From an uncultured Saprospiraceae bacterium (GTDB taxonomy: Bacteria > Bacteroidota > Bacteroidia > Chitinophagales > Saprospiraceae): DNA of 64,000 bases. The notes under the pieces were generated by a model that was given only the letters and a program-made list of their open reading frames with translations, was not told the DNA's origin and made no database searches. A program made the translations under genes and the position numbers. The stretch spans positions 32,182 through 96,181 of the forward strand of contig CALHAM010000041.1 in NCBI GenBank assembly GCA_937934275.1, given 5' to 3'. Shown piece after piece: positions 9,176 to 18,670 of the stretch (its first letter is position 1; every line of letters begins with the position of its first letter).

Positions 9176-11146
9176 ATGAACATTCATTGGTATTTCTCGA
9201 TGTTTCTGATAGGGAGCCTCTCTATGGCTCCCTATCAGGCCAATGCCCAAAGCACAGAGGCTTTAGACAGCATCATCGCCTTTGAGAAGAGCGCCTGGCT
9301 GCGACGTCAGGCTGCTATGGAGCGCGGGGCCTTGGCCAGTGCCAACAATCGCTCCGATGTTCAGTACTGTCGAGCGCATTGGAAAGTAGACCCGCAAATG
9401 CGCTACATTGAAGGTGTTATCACCACTGTCTTCGAGCCGCTAGAGAATGTCGATGCTCTGGAATTTGACTTTTCTGCTGCTCTGATCATGGACAGTATCC
9501 TGTATCGCGGGCAGAAGATATCCCACAGTCAGAATGGCGATGTATTAACTGTGCACTTTCCTGCAACGTTGCCGGCTTTTCTTCGGGACACGATTGTCTT
9601 TTACTATCGAGGCGTTCCGCCTAAGACGGGTTTTGGCTCTTTCGAAGTTGGTCAGCACAGTGGGGTGCCGGTGCTATGGACGCTGTCAGAACCCTATGGC
9701 GCACGCGACTGGTGGCCCTGCAAGCAATCGCTCAACGACAAGATTGACTCGATAGACATCTATGTAACTACTCCAGTAGCCTACCGGGCAGCCAGCAATG
9801 GCCTGCTGCAGTCAGAAGTGGTGGATGGTGACCGCCGCACGGCGCACTGGAAGCATCGGTATCCCATCGCAGCCTACTTAGTGGCCATTGCAGTTACTAA
9901 CTATGAGGTTTTCGCTGAACCTATTGCTGTGGGTGTGGATACGGTACTCATGGTAAATTACATCTATCCAGAGAGTGTGACGGCCGCTCAAAACAGCATG
10001 AGCTATTTGGCCGACCACATGCGGCTGTTTAGCGAGTTGTTTGGCCCCTATCCGTTTTTGAAGGAGAAGTACGGCCATGCGCAGTTCGGATGGGGAGGGG
10101 GAATGGAACACCAGACAATGTCGTTTATGGGTGGCTTCGGCTACGAGCTAGTGGCACACGAGCTGGCACACCAATGGTTTGGCAACAAGGTAACTTGTGG
10201 CTCTTGGGAAGAGATTTGGCTCAATGAGGGCTTTGCCACCTACTTGTCGGGGCTTTGCTATGAGCGCTTTCAGCCGCAGTTTTGGCGCAGCTTCAAGCAA
10301 GGGCGCATCAACAGCGCCACCTCACAGCCCGGCGGCTCCATTCGGGTCAACGACACCACAAACGTCAACCGCATCTTTAGCGGGCGCCTAAGTTACAACA
10401 AAAGCGCTATGGTGCTGCACATGTTGCGCTGGATTTGCGGAGACTCCCTCTTCTTCCGCGCCGTGCGCAACTACATCGACGATCCGCAGGTGGCCTATGG
10501 TTATGGGCATACGCCCATCTTAAAAGCGCATTTCGAGGCTGTTCTCGGGAAAAGTCTTGACTACTTCTTCGACGATTGGTACACGGGCGAGGGTTACCCC
10601 AGCTACACCGTCCGATGGTCGCAGCAAGGGAGTGGGCCGGTGCTGATACAGTTGGAGCAAAAACAGTCGCATCCGTCGGTGTCGTTTTTCGAACTGCCGG
10701 TACCTCTGCGCTTGGTCGGCGCCAATGGCGAGGTGCAGGACATTCGCTTAGAAAACCTTTTCAACGGTCAGGCATTCGCAGTGCCCACCTCCTTTAGCGT
10801 GGTCGAGGTGCTTTTTGACCCCGACCTTTGGCTTATTAGTCGAGATAATGAAGTGGTGCGGACGACTTTGGTGCCGACGCCCGAAGAAATGGGTCTCTCT
10901 TTCCGAATAGAGCCGAACCCGGCCATGCGCCAACAGGTGCATGTTGTTTGGGAAGGCGTTGCAGCTACGACAGTCAGTTTTTCGCTTTGGGCTACGGATG
11001 GCCGTCAAGTGGCTGCCCATACAGAGGCGCTCGCCGCGGGCCGCCGGGTCGTTACCCTTAGGCCGGAGCATGCACCTGCTGGGCATTACCTTCTGAAAAT
11101 TGCTACCCCCGTCGGGGTGTGGTGGCAGCCGGTGGTGCTCCGCTGA
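9176..11146 (+). CDS. Secreted M1 aminopeptidase with type IX sorting domain
   Basis: This 656-residue exported protein has a signal peptide ending near ANAQS, an M1 fold with GGGMEHQ and HELAHQWFG at about residue 328, and the third zinc ligand in WLNEGFATY. The last 80 residues, from IEPNPAMRQQ to a terminal basic-hydrophobic QPVVLR, form a type A T9SS sorting domain (PNP start, LWATDGRQV strand, APAGHYLLKI). It should therefore leave the cell through the secretion apparatus encoded at 34-40 kb. It is the last gene of the operon with the two membrane proteins. Likely substrates are extracellular peptides. Confidence 0.92.
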   Translation: MNIHWYFSMFLIGSLSMAPYQANAQSTEALDSIIAFEKSAWLRRQAAMERGALASANNRSDVQYCRAHWKVDPQMRYIEGVITTVFEPLENVDALEFDFSAALIMDSILYRGQKISHSQNGDVLTVHFPATLPAFLRDTIVFYYRGVPPKTGFGSFEVGQHSGVPVLWTLSEPYGARDWWPCKQSLNDKIDSIDIYVTTPVAYRAASNGLLQSEVVDGDRRTAHWKHRYPIAAYLVAIAVTNYEVFAEPIAVGVDTVLMVNYIYPESVTAAQNSMSYLADHMRLFSELFGPYPFLKEKYGHAQFGWGGGMEHQTMSFMGGFGYELVAHELAHQWFGNKVTCGSWEEIWLNEGFATYLSGLCYERFQPQFWRSFKQGRINSATSQPGGSIRVNDTTNVNRIFSGRLSYNKSAMVLHMLRWICGDSLFFRAVRNYIDDPQVAYGYGHTPILKAHFEAVLGKSLDYFFDDWYTGEGYPSYTVRWSQQGSGPVLIQLEQKQSHPSVSFFELPVPLRLVGANGEVQDIRLENLFNGQAFAVPTSFSVVEVLFDPDLWLISRDNEVVRTTLVPTPEEMGLSFRIEPNPAMRQQVHVVWEGVAATTVSFSLWATDGRQVAAHTEALAAGRRVVTLRPEHAPAGHYLLKIATPVGVWWQPVVLR

Positions 11147-11161
11147 CGGGGCCGGTGTGCG

Positions 11162-11179
11162 AAAACCTCATAAGGTTTT
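11162..11179. repeat. Short inverted repeat after the T9SS peptidase gene
   Basis: AAAACCT and AGGTTTT form a 7-bp stem with a 4-base loop 16 bases past the stop codon. It could act as a weak terminator, but no long T tract follows. Confidence 0.3.
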
Positions 11180-11285
11180 GGGAAGGCCATAGGGCTGGTC
11201 TGCAGGCTCTTGCCCTCGGTGTGTTGGGGCTTGGCCGTGAGGAAGAAGTGTCGCAGGAAATAGGGCGCCAGCACGCCCGAATGTC

Positions 11286-11293
11286 TATCTTTG
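11286..11293 (+). promoter_or_regulatory. -7 box of ruvB (TATCTTTG)
   Basis: A perfect TAnnTTTG match lies 57 bases before the ruvB start codon. I see no clear -33 TTG. Confidence 0.45.
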
Positions 11294-11350
11294 CCTAACG
11301 AAACAGAGACAGCAGGCGTTTTTTCACCACTCTGAGACGAAAGGCAAGGC

Positions 11351-12376
11351 ATGAACAAAGAATTAGCTCAGGCTCCGGCAAGCGCTGAGGAAAAGTTGGT
11401 CGAAAAGGCCCTGCGCCCCAAACTGCTCGAGGAGTTCAGCGGTCAGCGCAAGATTGTCGAAAACCTACAGGTATTCATTCAGGCCGCTCGCCAACGCGGA
11501 GAAGCGCTTGACCACGTCTTGCTTCACGGGCCGCCGGGGTTGGGCAAGACTACGCTGTCGCACATCATCGCCAATGAATTAGATGCCTCTATTAAAATGA
11601 CCTCCGGGCCGGTATTGGAAAAACCCGGAGATTTGGCAGGGCTGCTGACCAATTTGGAACCCGGCGATGTACTGTTTATTGACGAGATCCACCGCCTGAA
11701 CACGGTGGTCGAGGAGTATCTCTACTCGGCCATGGAGGATTTTCGCATCGACATCATGATCGACTCCGGCCCTAATGCGCGCAGCATTCAAATTACGCTC
11801 AACCCCTTCACATTGGTGGGCGCCACCACGCGCATGGGTCTGCTGACGGCTCCGCTGCGCGCTCGTTTTGGCATCAATTGCCTGCTCGACTACTACGACG
11901 TGCCTACGTTGGAGCGCATCCTCTTTCGTTCGGCCGATATCTTGGGTATACCCATCACCTCCGAAGGTGCACATGAGATCGCTCGCCGTAGCCGCGGAAC
12001 GCCGCGCATCGCCAACGCCCTTCTGCGCCGCGTTCGCGACTTTGCCCAAGTCAAAGGCACGGGCGTCGTGGACCGCGATATTGCCCGCTACGGCCTGGCT
12101 GCCTTAGACGTGGATGAACACGGCTTAGACGAAATGGATAACCGCATCCTCAACGCCATCATTCACAAGTTTAGAGGTGGCCCTGTAGGACTAACCACCA
12201 TTGCCACGGCAGTAGGTGAAGAGCCGGGCACCATCGAAGAGGTACACGAGCCTTTCCTAATCATGGAAGGCTATTTGCAGCGCACCCCTCGCGGCCGAAT
12301 AGCCACCCAGAAGGCTTATCACCACATCGGCGCCGTGCCACCCAACCAAGCTGGCACGCTGTTCGACCACGCTTAG
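11351..12376 (+). CDS. ruvB: Holliday junction branch migration ATPase RuvB
   Basis: This 341-residue protein is the AAA+ motor that drives branch migration of RuvA-bound Holliday junctions. Walker A GPPGLGKT is at residues 60-67, followed by Walker [10 protein letters not shown], sensor GATTRMG and the arginine-finger region APLRARFG. The C-terminal winged helix ends with [13 protein letters not shown]. Length and motif order are standard. It stands alone, with ruvA and ruvC not nearby. A TATCTTTG box upstream is a plausible promoter. Confidence 0.98.
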   Translation: MNKELAQAPASAEEKLVEKALRPKLLEEFSGQRKIVENLQVFIQAARQRGEALDHVLLHGPPGLGKTTLSHIIANELDASIKMTSGPVLEKPGDLAGLLTNLEPGDVLFIDEIHRLNTVVEEYLYSAMEDFRIDIMIDSGPNARSIQITLNPFTLVGATTRMGLLTAPLRARFGINCLLDYYDVPTLERILFRSADILGIPITSEGAHEIARRSRGTPRIANALLRRVRDFAQVKGTGVVDRDIARYGLAALDVDEHGLDEMDNRILNAIIHKFRGGPVGLTTIATAVGEEPGTIEEVHEPFLIMEGYLQRTPRGRIATQKAYHHIGAVPPNQAGTLFDHA

Positions 12377-12439
12377 CAAAACAGCGCCTCTCAAGAGCAG
12401 GGTAGCCTTAGCGCCAACGCAGGTGAGTTGCTCAGCTCA

Positions 12440-13249
12440 TTATTTCAACCACTTATCGCGATTGGCCAGCCGGCCCAGCTGTTCCCACGTAAGGACAAAA
12501 TCGGTAGGCCCTAATGCGTAAGCCGTTACTTCGTAGGGGTTGTAAATCATGCGAATGCCCTCCGGTACAACGCAAAAATTGAGAGGCAGTGGCAAGGGCA
12601 TATCGGGTTCTAGCAGCAGGCTCTCCAAACTGACCTCTCCATCCTCCTCCTTCGCGCGATTGGCTTCCAAAAAAGCCTGTTCGACCAGCGGGCGTAGGGC
12701 TGCAGTGTCAGCAACGATTTCGGTCAACTCTTGCACAGCGCGCCCATCCGCTTTGTGCAAAGTAAAGAGAAGGACATAACCCGTCCCATGTGCTCCACCC
12801 ACATAAGAATAGCTGGAAATTTCTATAGAAAGGTAATGAGGCGCATTCAGCAACACCTCAGATATGGCCTCTACAGAGTAGGTCATATAGGTGGTCGAAG
12901 TGTCCTGGCCAAAATCGGCCACAACAGACTCCAGCAGTTTAGGGCCGATACTCTCCAGACGCTCTCGGAAAGGCTTGTGGTGGGCCATGTCCTCATCGGT
13001 GGGTTCCAGCGTTTGCATGAGTATTGCCTGCAAGGAATCGTTGAGCCGCTGTGCCAAGGCGGCGTCGGTGCTGCTCACCACGGGGTAAGTGACGCGCACT
13101 TCGGCGCACAAGGAGTCGCGATCGCAGCGCAGAAAATGGTACTCTTCCATGCGGATCTCCACAGCTGCAGGAGTGCGCTCAGATTGGCAAGCGTTCCAAA
13201 GGGCAGCGCTCGTGAGAAAGCAGACGGCCCAGAAGACTTTTTTTGTCAT
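12440..13249 (-). CDS. DUF4163/DUF3298 (RsiV-like) lipoprotein
   Basis: This 269-residue protein has a hydrophobic N terminus with a Cys at LWNACQS, a loose Bacteroidota lipobox, so it is probably lipid-anchored. The body fits the DUF4163-DUF3298 pair known from RsiV and peptidoglycan-binding or lysozyme-responsive proteins, with the typical YLSIEISSYSYVGGAHG segment and an FVLTWEQLGRL-like end. I chose the ATG at 13249; the longer ORF-track start is read-through from the neighbouring gene. No sigma factor is adjacent, so an anti-sigma role is not supported here. Confidence 0.75.
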   Translation of the reverse strand: MTKKVFWAVCFLTSAALWNACQSERTPAAVEIRMEEYHFLRCDRDSLCAEVRVTYPVVSSTDAALAQRLNDSLQAILMQTLEPTDEDMAHHKPFRERLESIGPKLLESVVADFGQDTSTTYMTYSVEAISEVLLNAPHYLSIEISSYSYVGGAHGTGYVLLFTLHKADGRAVQELTEIVADTAALRPLVEQAFLEANRAKEEDGEVSLESLLLEPDMPLPLPLNFCVVPEGIRMIYNPYEVTAYALGPTDFVLTWEQLGRLANRDKWLK

Positions 13250-13277
13250 TGTTTTGATGATATTGAGTGAATGTGTG

Positions 13278-14444
13278 TTAGACAATCGCCCCCCGCTCCG
13301 AAGTGGACAGAATTTGCTGAAGTCTGAGCACGGTTTCCTCGATTTCGTCCGGCTGATTGAGATGAGAAAAAGAAAATCGAATGGTTTTGCGCTTTGGGTC
13401 GGCCTGGATGGCCTCCAGAACGTGGCTGCTGTGTTGTTCGGCTCCGCTGGTGCAGGCGCTGCCGCCGGAGGCGCTGATGCCGGCAATGTCGAGATGCAGC
13501 AGGAGGAGTTCGTTTTTTGGGGAAGGCGGGAAAGAGACGCTCAAGACGGTGTACAGGTCGGCGTCGCTCTCTGGGTTGCCGTTGAAGCGAATATCGTCGA
13601 AGGCTTCGCGCAAACGCGCCATGAAATGGCGTCGCAGTTGGCGGATGTGCTGGGTGCGCGCCTCCAGGTCGCGCAGGGCGAGTTCTAAGGCTTTGGCCAT
13701 GCCGACGATACCGGCCACATTTTCCGTTCCGCCGCGCATGTTGCGCTCCTGACCGCCGCCGTCAATGAAAGGGCGGGTAAAGTTGTTGCGGTTGATGTAC
13801 ACAAATCCGACGCCTTTGGGGCCGTGAAATTTGTGGGCCGACCCCGTCAAGAAGGCCACTGGCGATTGTCGGACGTCGATCGGGAAGTGCCCTACCGTTT
13901 GCACGGCATCAGTGTGTAGCAAAGCGCCGTATTGTTGGCAGAGCTGAGCAGCCGTGCTGAGGTCGAGCAGCGTTCCGATTTCGTTGTTCGCATGCATGAG
14001 CGACACCAGCGTTGGCTGGGCGTCTTGCTGCGCCAACAGTTCTTCCAACTGCTCCAAGTTGGGCTGGCCAAGGGCATCTACTCGAAGCCAAAATACTTCA
14101 AGAGAGTATTCTCGGCTAACGGCTTCAATGGCATGTAGCACAGCGTGGTGTTCGGTAGGGCTGCTGACGATGCGACGCACCCCCAAATCGCGCACGGCGC
14201 ATTTGATCGCCATGTTGTTGCCTTCTGTGCCGCCCGAAGTAAAAAAGACTTCGGCTGTGCTGGCTCCGATAGCCTGCGCGATGGTCTTACGGCCGGCCTC
14301 GACCAGTGCGCGTGCGCGGCGCCCTTCTGCGTGAATGCTCGAAGGATTGCCATAATGCTCGCGCAATGCCGACAGCATCGCCCCTACGACTTCCTCCAAC
14401 AGGGGCGTAGTGGCAGCATGGTCGAGGTAAATGCGGCGGCTCAT
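13278..14444 (-). CDS. Cysteine desulfurase (IscS/NifS family)
   Basis: This 388-residue PLP enzyme releases sulfur from cysteine for Fe-S clusters or tRNA thiolation. The N terminus IYLDHAATTP, the PLP-binding Lys205 in SAHKFHGPKG and the catalytic Cys331 in GSACTSG on the mobile loop are all present. No IscU, SufE or MnmA is adjacent, so the acceptor cannot be inferred from context. A terminator-like hairpin lies between this start codon and the upstream DUF983 gene (see the terminator entry), which may matter for its expression. Confidence 0.94.
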   Translation of the reverse strand: MSRRIYLDHAATTPLLEEVVGAMLSALREHYGNPSSIHAEGRRARALVEAGRKTIAQAIGASTAEVFFTSGGTEGNNMAIKCAVRDLGVRRIVSSPTEHHAVLHAIEAVSREYSLEVFWLRVDALGQPNLEQLEELLAQQDAQPTLVSLMHANNEIGTLLDLSTAAQLCQQYGALLHTDAVQTVGHFPIDVRQSPVAFLTGSAHKFHGPKGVGFVYINRNNFTRPFIDGGGQERNMRGGTENVAGIVGMAKALELALRDLEARTQHIRQLRRHFMARLREAFDDIRFNGNPESDADLYTVLSVSFPPSPKNELLLLHLDIAGISASGGSACTSGAEQHSSHVLEAIQADPKRKTIRFSFSHLNQPDEIEETVLRLQQILSTSERGAIV

Positions 14445-14448
14445 CCGA

Positions 14449-14491
14449 AAAAAGCGAAACCTTCGGGCTGCTCATAACCGCGAAGGTTTCG
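14449..14491 (-). terminator. Hairpin with T tract just before the cysteine desulfurase start
   Basis: On the minus strand, CGAAACCTTCG and CGAAGGTTTCG form a perfect 11-bp stem with a 15-base loop, followed by CTTTTTTCGG and then, after that, the ATG at 14444. It can end the trxA-DUF983 transcript. A TAATTTTG box at 14503-14496 lies upstream of it, so a transcript from there would also cross this hairpin. Confidence 0.7.
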
Positions 14492-14495
14492 ATGG

Positions 14496-14503
14496 CAAAA
14501 TTA
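14496..14503 (-). promoter_or_regulatory. -7-like box TAATTTTG ahead of cysteine desulfurase
   Basis: This matches TAnnTTTG on the minus strand between the DUF983 stop and the hairpin. If used, transcription would start at about the 5' arm of the hairpin. Confidence 0.35.
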
Positions 14504-14532
14504 GCCTATTCAACGCTATGCGCAAGCGCTCC

Positions 14533-14964
14533 TTAACGAATGCCGCTGCTGTTGTCGCCGCTCTGATGAGTGGCTTCGGCCTTTTGGATAGCAGAGGGGT
14601 CGTAGCGAACGTTCAGGTTGAGCCACATCAACCGCGAGATGCGAAAAATATACACAAAATTAATGGCCAAAAAGGCTATCAAGAGCGCAAAGGCGGTATT
14701 CAGACCCCAGTCAAGTATCCAGTGGAAGAGAGCTACGAAAAAAAGGCAAAACCACCCCGTCCAGATGTACGAGATGAACATGGCTCCGTAGTAATAGCCC
14801 GGTTCTGGAAAGTAGTTTAGCCCACACTTCGGGCAGCGCTCCAACATCTCGAACGGCTTAACGAACGACCAGCTGCTGCTCTCGAACGTTTCTCCTTCGT
14901 GGCAGCGCGGACACTTCAACGCAAAAATGCTGTACGCTTTGCTTCCTTTTCCGAACAGCGGCAT
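14533..14964 (-). CDS. DUF983 family membrane protein
   Basis: This 143-residue protein carries two CxxC pairs (LKCPRCHEG and ERCPKCGLNY) that make a zinc-ribbon-like N-terminal domain, followed by two hydrophobic helices (about residues 60-82 and 87-110). This architecture is DUF983, common in Bacteroidota and Alphaproteobacteria and of unknown function. The gene starts four bases after trxA on the same strand, which suggests co-transcription with the thioredoxin. Confidence 0.85.
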   Translation of the reverse strand: MPLFGKGSKAYSIFALKCPRCHEGETFESSSWSFVKPFEMLERCPKCGLNYFPEPGYYYGAMFISYIWTGWFCLFFVALFHWILDWGLNTAFALLIAFLAINFVYIFRISRLMWLNLNVRYDPSAIQKAEATHQSGDNSSGIR

Positions 14965-14968
14965 ATGG

Positions 14969-15277
14969 CTATGCTTTGGCGGGTTCCATGAAGGACTCCA
15001 GCGTGCGCACCAGCTCGGCGGCAGACATCAGCCCTGAGCGACGCCACACGGGTTTGCCGTTTTGAAAAATGATGAGCGTCGGTACAGCCATCACTTGGTA
15101 GGACGAAGCGATGAGCGGGTTGCGGTCTACATCGAGCTTATAGATCACGGCCCGATCGCCCACTTTCTGCTTTACCTCTTCCAAAATAGGCGCCAGCATG
15201 CGACACGGCCCGCACCATTCAGCGGAAAAGTCTACCAAAACTGGTTTGTCTGAGCGAATTAATTCTGAAAATGTCAT
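14969..15277 (-). CDS. trxA: Thioredoxin
   Basis: This 102-residue cytoplasmic thioredoxin has the active site WCGPC at residues 21-25, a cis-Pro in MAVPTLIIF, and no signal peptide or membrane anchor. Length and motifs are typical of TrxA. It is the first gene of a two-gene unit with DUF983. A perfect 8-bp palindrome lies in its 5' region. Confidence 0.92.
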   Translation of the reverse strand: MTFSELIRSDKPVLVDFSAEWCGPCRMLAPILEEVKQKVGDRAVIYKLDVDRNPLIASSYQVMAVPTLIIFQNGKPVWRRSGLMSAAELVRTLESFMEPAKA

Positions 15278-15314
15278 GGCTTTCTCTTATTTTTTTAATC
15301 TCTGCACTTACCGC

Positions 15315-15334
15315 TGTTGGCACTTTTGCCAACA
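15315..15334. repeat. Palindrome in the trxA upstream region
   Basis: TGTTGGCA and TGCCAACA flank a 4-base loop about 38 bases before the trxA ATG. It may be an operator or a leader hairpin. No matching second copy was seen near other genes. Confidence 0.35.
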
Positions 15335-15557
15335 ACATAGTACTGTATCCTTCGGTTTTTATTGCACAAAGATGCCACTATCGAGGCGATGTTTAGGTAG
15401 GATGTCTTCGAGCATTTGCGGCATTTTTCACACTTGAGCTGCTGACTATCCTCACGAAGGTCTTTGATGGCGGTCATTCGAAGGGCTAAGTGCATGCAGG
15501 CACCTTTGTCTAACGAAAAAAGAGGGCTTGCATGCCCGCAACGATGAACTGCTGCCT

Positions 15558-18005
15558 ATGTCTCCGCAACCTGCCCTTGCCGCCCTTCGCCAACCGACCC
15601 TTCTGGAAGGTCTGACGTGTTACCATTGCCACCAACCTTGCCCAGACGATAGCCTGCGCATAGAGGACAAGCACTTCTGCTGCGAGGGTTGCAAGACCGT
15701 CTATGAAATTCTGAGCGCCAACGATCTGTGTGCCTTCTACCAACTCGACCCTGAGGCAGGGCGCACCCAACGCGACGCCGCCGATGCCCACGGCTATGCG
15801 TGGCTAGACGACCCTGAGGTGCGCCGGCAACTCCTGCAGTTCTCCGATGGGCGCACGGCGCGCGTTACCTTTTACTTGCCGGCCATCCACTGCGCCTCGT
15901 GCATCTGGCTTTTGGAGCACTTCTATCGCCTCGATCCGGGCGTCCTGCAGTCGCGCGTAGATTTTTTGAAAAAGGAAGTGTCCATCGTCTTTGATGAGCA
16001 AAAAACTACCCTGCGCCAGCTGGCTCGAATGCTGGAGCGCGTGGGCTATCCGCCCGATATTCGCTTGGGCGACGTCAGCCAACAGCACCAGGTGCGTCCG
16101 GTCGTCGACCGCTCCCTGCTCTACAAAATAGGCGTGGCCGGCTTCGCCTTCGGCAACATCATGTTGCTCAGCTTCCCGGAGTATTTAGGTCTACAGCAGG
16201 AGCGCGACGCTTGGTTTTTCAGCCTCTTTGGCTACCTCAACATTGCGTTGGCTTTACCGACGCTGCTGTACAGCGGGCGCGACTATTTCATTTCGGCCTA
16301 CGAGGGGCTGCGCCAACGCTACTTGAACATTGACTTGCCGCTGGCTTTGGGCATGGCAGTACTCTTTGGCCGTTCAGCTTGGGAAATCCTGACGGCCACA
16401 GGGGCCGGCTACCTGGACTCGTTGGCTGGGCTGGTGTTTTTTCTGTTGTTGGGCCGTTGGTTTCAGCAAAAAACCTACCATGAGTTGTCTTTTGAGCGCG
16501 ACTACCGCTCTTATTTTCCAGTAGCCGCTTCAAAAGTGGAAAAAAACAGTGCCGAAACCCCCACGCCCATTCAAAAGTTAGAGCCGGGCGACGTCATTCG
16601 GGTGCGCCATGGCGAGCTCATTCCTGCCGATGGTGTCTTGTTGAAGGGCCGCGCGCAGCTCGATTACAGCTTTGTAACCGGTGAGGCCGAGCCGGTGGAG
16701 GTTCCCGAAGGCGAGGTTGTTTACGCGGGCGGGCGCCAAATAGGCGAGGCCATTGACGTGTGCTTGACGCGGCGCGTCGATACCAGCTACCTGACCCAAC
16801 TGTGGAACGACGAGGCCTTCCAGAAAGGCATTAAGAGCCACGCTAGCCTGCTGGCTGAGCGAGCCGGGCGCTATTTTACAGTCCTTATCCTGGGGGTGGC
16901 ATCGCTGGCCTTTTTGTACTGGGCACCGCAAAACATAAGTACAGCCGTCAACGCCTTCACCGCTGTGCTCATCATTGCCTGCCCGTGTGCTGTAGCTCTG
17001 TCTATACCTTTCACGATGGGCAACGTGTTGCGTATCCTGGCCCGGCATCGCTTCTTTGTCAAAAACACCCAAGTGCTCGAGGCTTTTTCCACCATTACGG
17101 CGGTGATCTTCGATAAAACGGGAACGCTCACTACCAGTAGTAACGCTCAAACGGCGCGCTTTGTGGCAACAGAGGGCCAACGACCGCTGAGCCGCCGAGA
17201 GGAGGTGCTTTTGCACGCCTTAGCTCGCCAAAGCAACCACCCCGCCAGCCGTCAAATAGCGGCTTCGTTGTCTCAAAGCCGCTCGTTACCTGTGCAGCAG
17301 TTCTTGGAAGCCACCGGCCAAGGCATCTGCGGTATCGTGCAGGGCCACTCCGTGCGCATTGGCTCCGCCGCCTTTATTTTAGGGAAAAAACAACCCGCTA
17401 CGGGCACCTTTGTAGAAATAGACGGCGTCGTGCGCGGCTACTTCGAAACCCAAAGCCGCTACCGCGAGGGCTTGCGCCACGTCATTGACTTTTTCAAAAA
17501 ACAACATCGGGAGGCATGGCTGCTCTCGGGAGACAACGAGCGGTCAGCTGCCGAATTGGCACCCCTGTTCAATAGCCCTGACCACTTGCGCTTCCACCAA
17601 AGCCCTCACGACAAACTGGCCTTTGTGCAGCAGCTGCAACAGCAAGGCCACCGCGTTCTCATGATCGGCGATGGCCTCAACGACGCCGGCGCCTTGCAGC
17701 GCAGCGATGTGGGCATCGCCGTGGCTGAAAACACCAACACCTTCACTCCCGCTTGCGATGCCATTCTGGATGCCGGTCAGTTCAGTAAGTTGCCTCAATT
17801 CCTCACCCTGGCCCGCTGGGGCATCCAGACCGTCAACCGCGCCTATCTGCTCGCTGCAGCCTACAACGCCGTGGGCTTGAGCTACGCCGTCAGCGGCGCC
17901 CTTTCGCCCATAGTAGCGGCTATTCTCATGCCGCTCAGTTCCGTAACCATCGTGCTTTTCGGCTTCGGCATGACGCACGCAAAGGCGCGGCGGATGGGTC
18001 TGTAG
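15558..18005 (+). CDS. CcoI/FixI-type copper-translocating P1B ATPase
   Basis: This 815-residue heavy-metal P-type ATPase starts with a Cys-rich segment (CYHCHQPC, CCEGC) and a heavy-metal domain with HCASCIW. The membrane CPC motif is at about residue 475, the phosphorylation site DKTGTLT at about 519, TGEAEPVEV in the actuator domain and GDGLNDAGAL near the end. The double N-terminal metal region is typical of CcoI/FixI, which supplies copper to cbb3 oxidase. No ccoNOP genes follow in the window. I prefer the ATG at 15558 over the TTG at 15528. CACCTTTG at 15501 is a possible -7 box. Confidence 0.92.
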   Translation: MSPQPALAALRQPTLLEGLTCYHCHQPCPDDSLRIEDKHFCCEGCKTVYEILSANDLCAFYQLDPEAGRTQRDAADAHGYAWLDDPEVRRQLLQFSDGRTARVTFYLPAIHCASCIWLLEHFYRLDPGVLQSRVDFLKKEVSIVFDEQKTTLRQLARMLERVGYPPDIRLGDVSQQHQVRPVVDRSLLYKIGVAGFAFGNIMLLSFPEYLGLQQERDAWFFSLFGYLNIALALPTLLYSGRDYFISAYEGLRQRYLNIDLPLALGMAVLFGRSAWEILTATGAGYLDSLAGLVFFLLLGRWFQQKTYHELSFERDYRSYFPVAASKVEKNSAETPTPIQKLEPGDVIRVRHGELIPADGVLLKGRAQLDYSFVTGEAEPVEVPEGEVVYAGGRQIGEAIDVCLTRRVDTSYLTQLWNDEAFQKGIKSHASLLAERAGRYFTVLILGVASLAFLYWAPQNISTAVNAFTAVLIIACPCAVALSIPFTMGNVLRILARHRFFVKNTQVLEAFSTITAVIFDKTGTLTTSSNAQTARFVATEGQRPLSRREEVLLHALARQSNHPASRQIAASLSQSRSLPVQQFLEATGQGICGIVQGHSVRIGSAAFILGKKQPATGTFVEIDGVVRGYFETQSRYREGLRHVIDFFKKQHREAWLLSGDNERSAAELAPLFNSPDHLRFHQSPHDKLAFVQQLQQQGHRVLMIGDGLNDAGALQRSDVGIAVAENTNTFTPACDAILDAGQFSKLPQFLTLARWGIQTVNRAYLLAAAYNAVGLSYAVSGALSPIVAAILMPLSSVTIVLFGFGMTHAKARRMGL

Positions 18006-18049
18006 GCCGGCTCAACCTCTTCCATCGCCATTTGAGGCGGAGCCGTACA

Positions 18050-18089
18050 AAAAAGGCCGTTGCTCGCTCATAAGAGCAAACAACGGCCC
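18050..18089 (-). terminator. Intrinsic terminator of the SlyD-like gene
   Basis: GGCCGTTG (18055-18062) pairs with CAACGGCC (18081-18088), with an inner GCTC/GAGC pairing. On the minus strand it is followed by TTTTTTG. It lies 32 bases past the stop of the SlyD-like gene. Confidence 0.8.
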
Positions 18090-18120
18090 GCCGATATCGC
18101 AATGCGCAGGAATAACCCTA

Positions 18121-18624
18121 TCAATGGCCGCCTACGCCGTGGTGAATGTGTCCATGAGCAATCTCTTCTGGTGCAGCGTCACGGATGCTTTCAATATAGC
18201 CCGTAAAGTGTAAGTCAACGCCTGCCATCGGGTGGTTGAAGTCAATTTTAACTGACTCCAGGCCTACCCACTCCACAATGCCTTGATAATGATTGCCGTC
18301 TTGATCGGTCAGCGGCAAAATATTGCCGATTTCAAGTAGCCCGTCGGGAATCTTGCCGTTCGTTTCAAAAATGCTTTTAGGCACTTCGACGATAGCGCTT
18401 TCGTCGCGCTCGCCGTAGGCATCTGCAGCCTTTACGGTGAAAGAGAATTTGTCGCCGGCTTTCAGCCCTTCGATATTGGCTTCAAACTCGGGGAGCATAG
18501 CACCGATGCCGTATATGAAGGCCAGTGGCTCGTCGCCCTCGGTGGTTTCGATGAGTTCACCGTTGGCATTGCCTTCGGTCAGCGTGTAGTGTAAGAACAC
18601 TGCTTTATCTTTTTCTACGACCAT
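18121..18624 (-). CDS. SlyD-like FKBP-type peptidyl-prolyl isomerase
   Basis: This 167-residue protein matches the SlyD/FKBP family: KAVFLHYTL at the start, EPLAFIYGIGAMLPEFEANIEGLKAGDKF for the FKBP core, an inserted IF-domain region (ESAIVEVPKSIF to GNHYQGIVEW) and NHPMAGVDLHFTG that closes the FKBP fold. The tail is His-rich (HGHIHHGVGGH), suggesting nickel or other metal binding. It folds proline-containing proteins in the cytoplasm. A TACCTTTG box lies upstream and a terminator directly after it, so it is monocistronic. Confidence 0.93.
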   Translation of the reverse strand: MVVEKDKAVFLHYTLTEGNANGELIETTEGDEPLAFIYGIGAMLPEFEANIEGLKAGDKFSFTVKAADAYGERDESAIVEVPKSIFETNGKIPDGLLEIGNILPLTDQDGNHYQGIVEWVGLESVKIDFNHPMAGVDLHFTGYIESIRDAAPEEIAHGHIHHGVGGH

Positions 18625-18670
18625 TAGAAAAGGAAAAATGAAAAAGTGAGAGAAAATTATGAATATTAAG

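Noticed and set aside
15315-15334. TGTTGGCA/TGCCAACA palindrome as a cassette-type site
   Set aside because: It resembles the cassette ends by chance only; there is no recombinase, no long hairpin and normal GC on both sides.
15295-15495. Small minus-strand ORF of 66 codons with CxxC motifs
   Set aside because: It lies in a promoter-rich gap, overlaps the probable trxA upstream region and has no start signal or family match.
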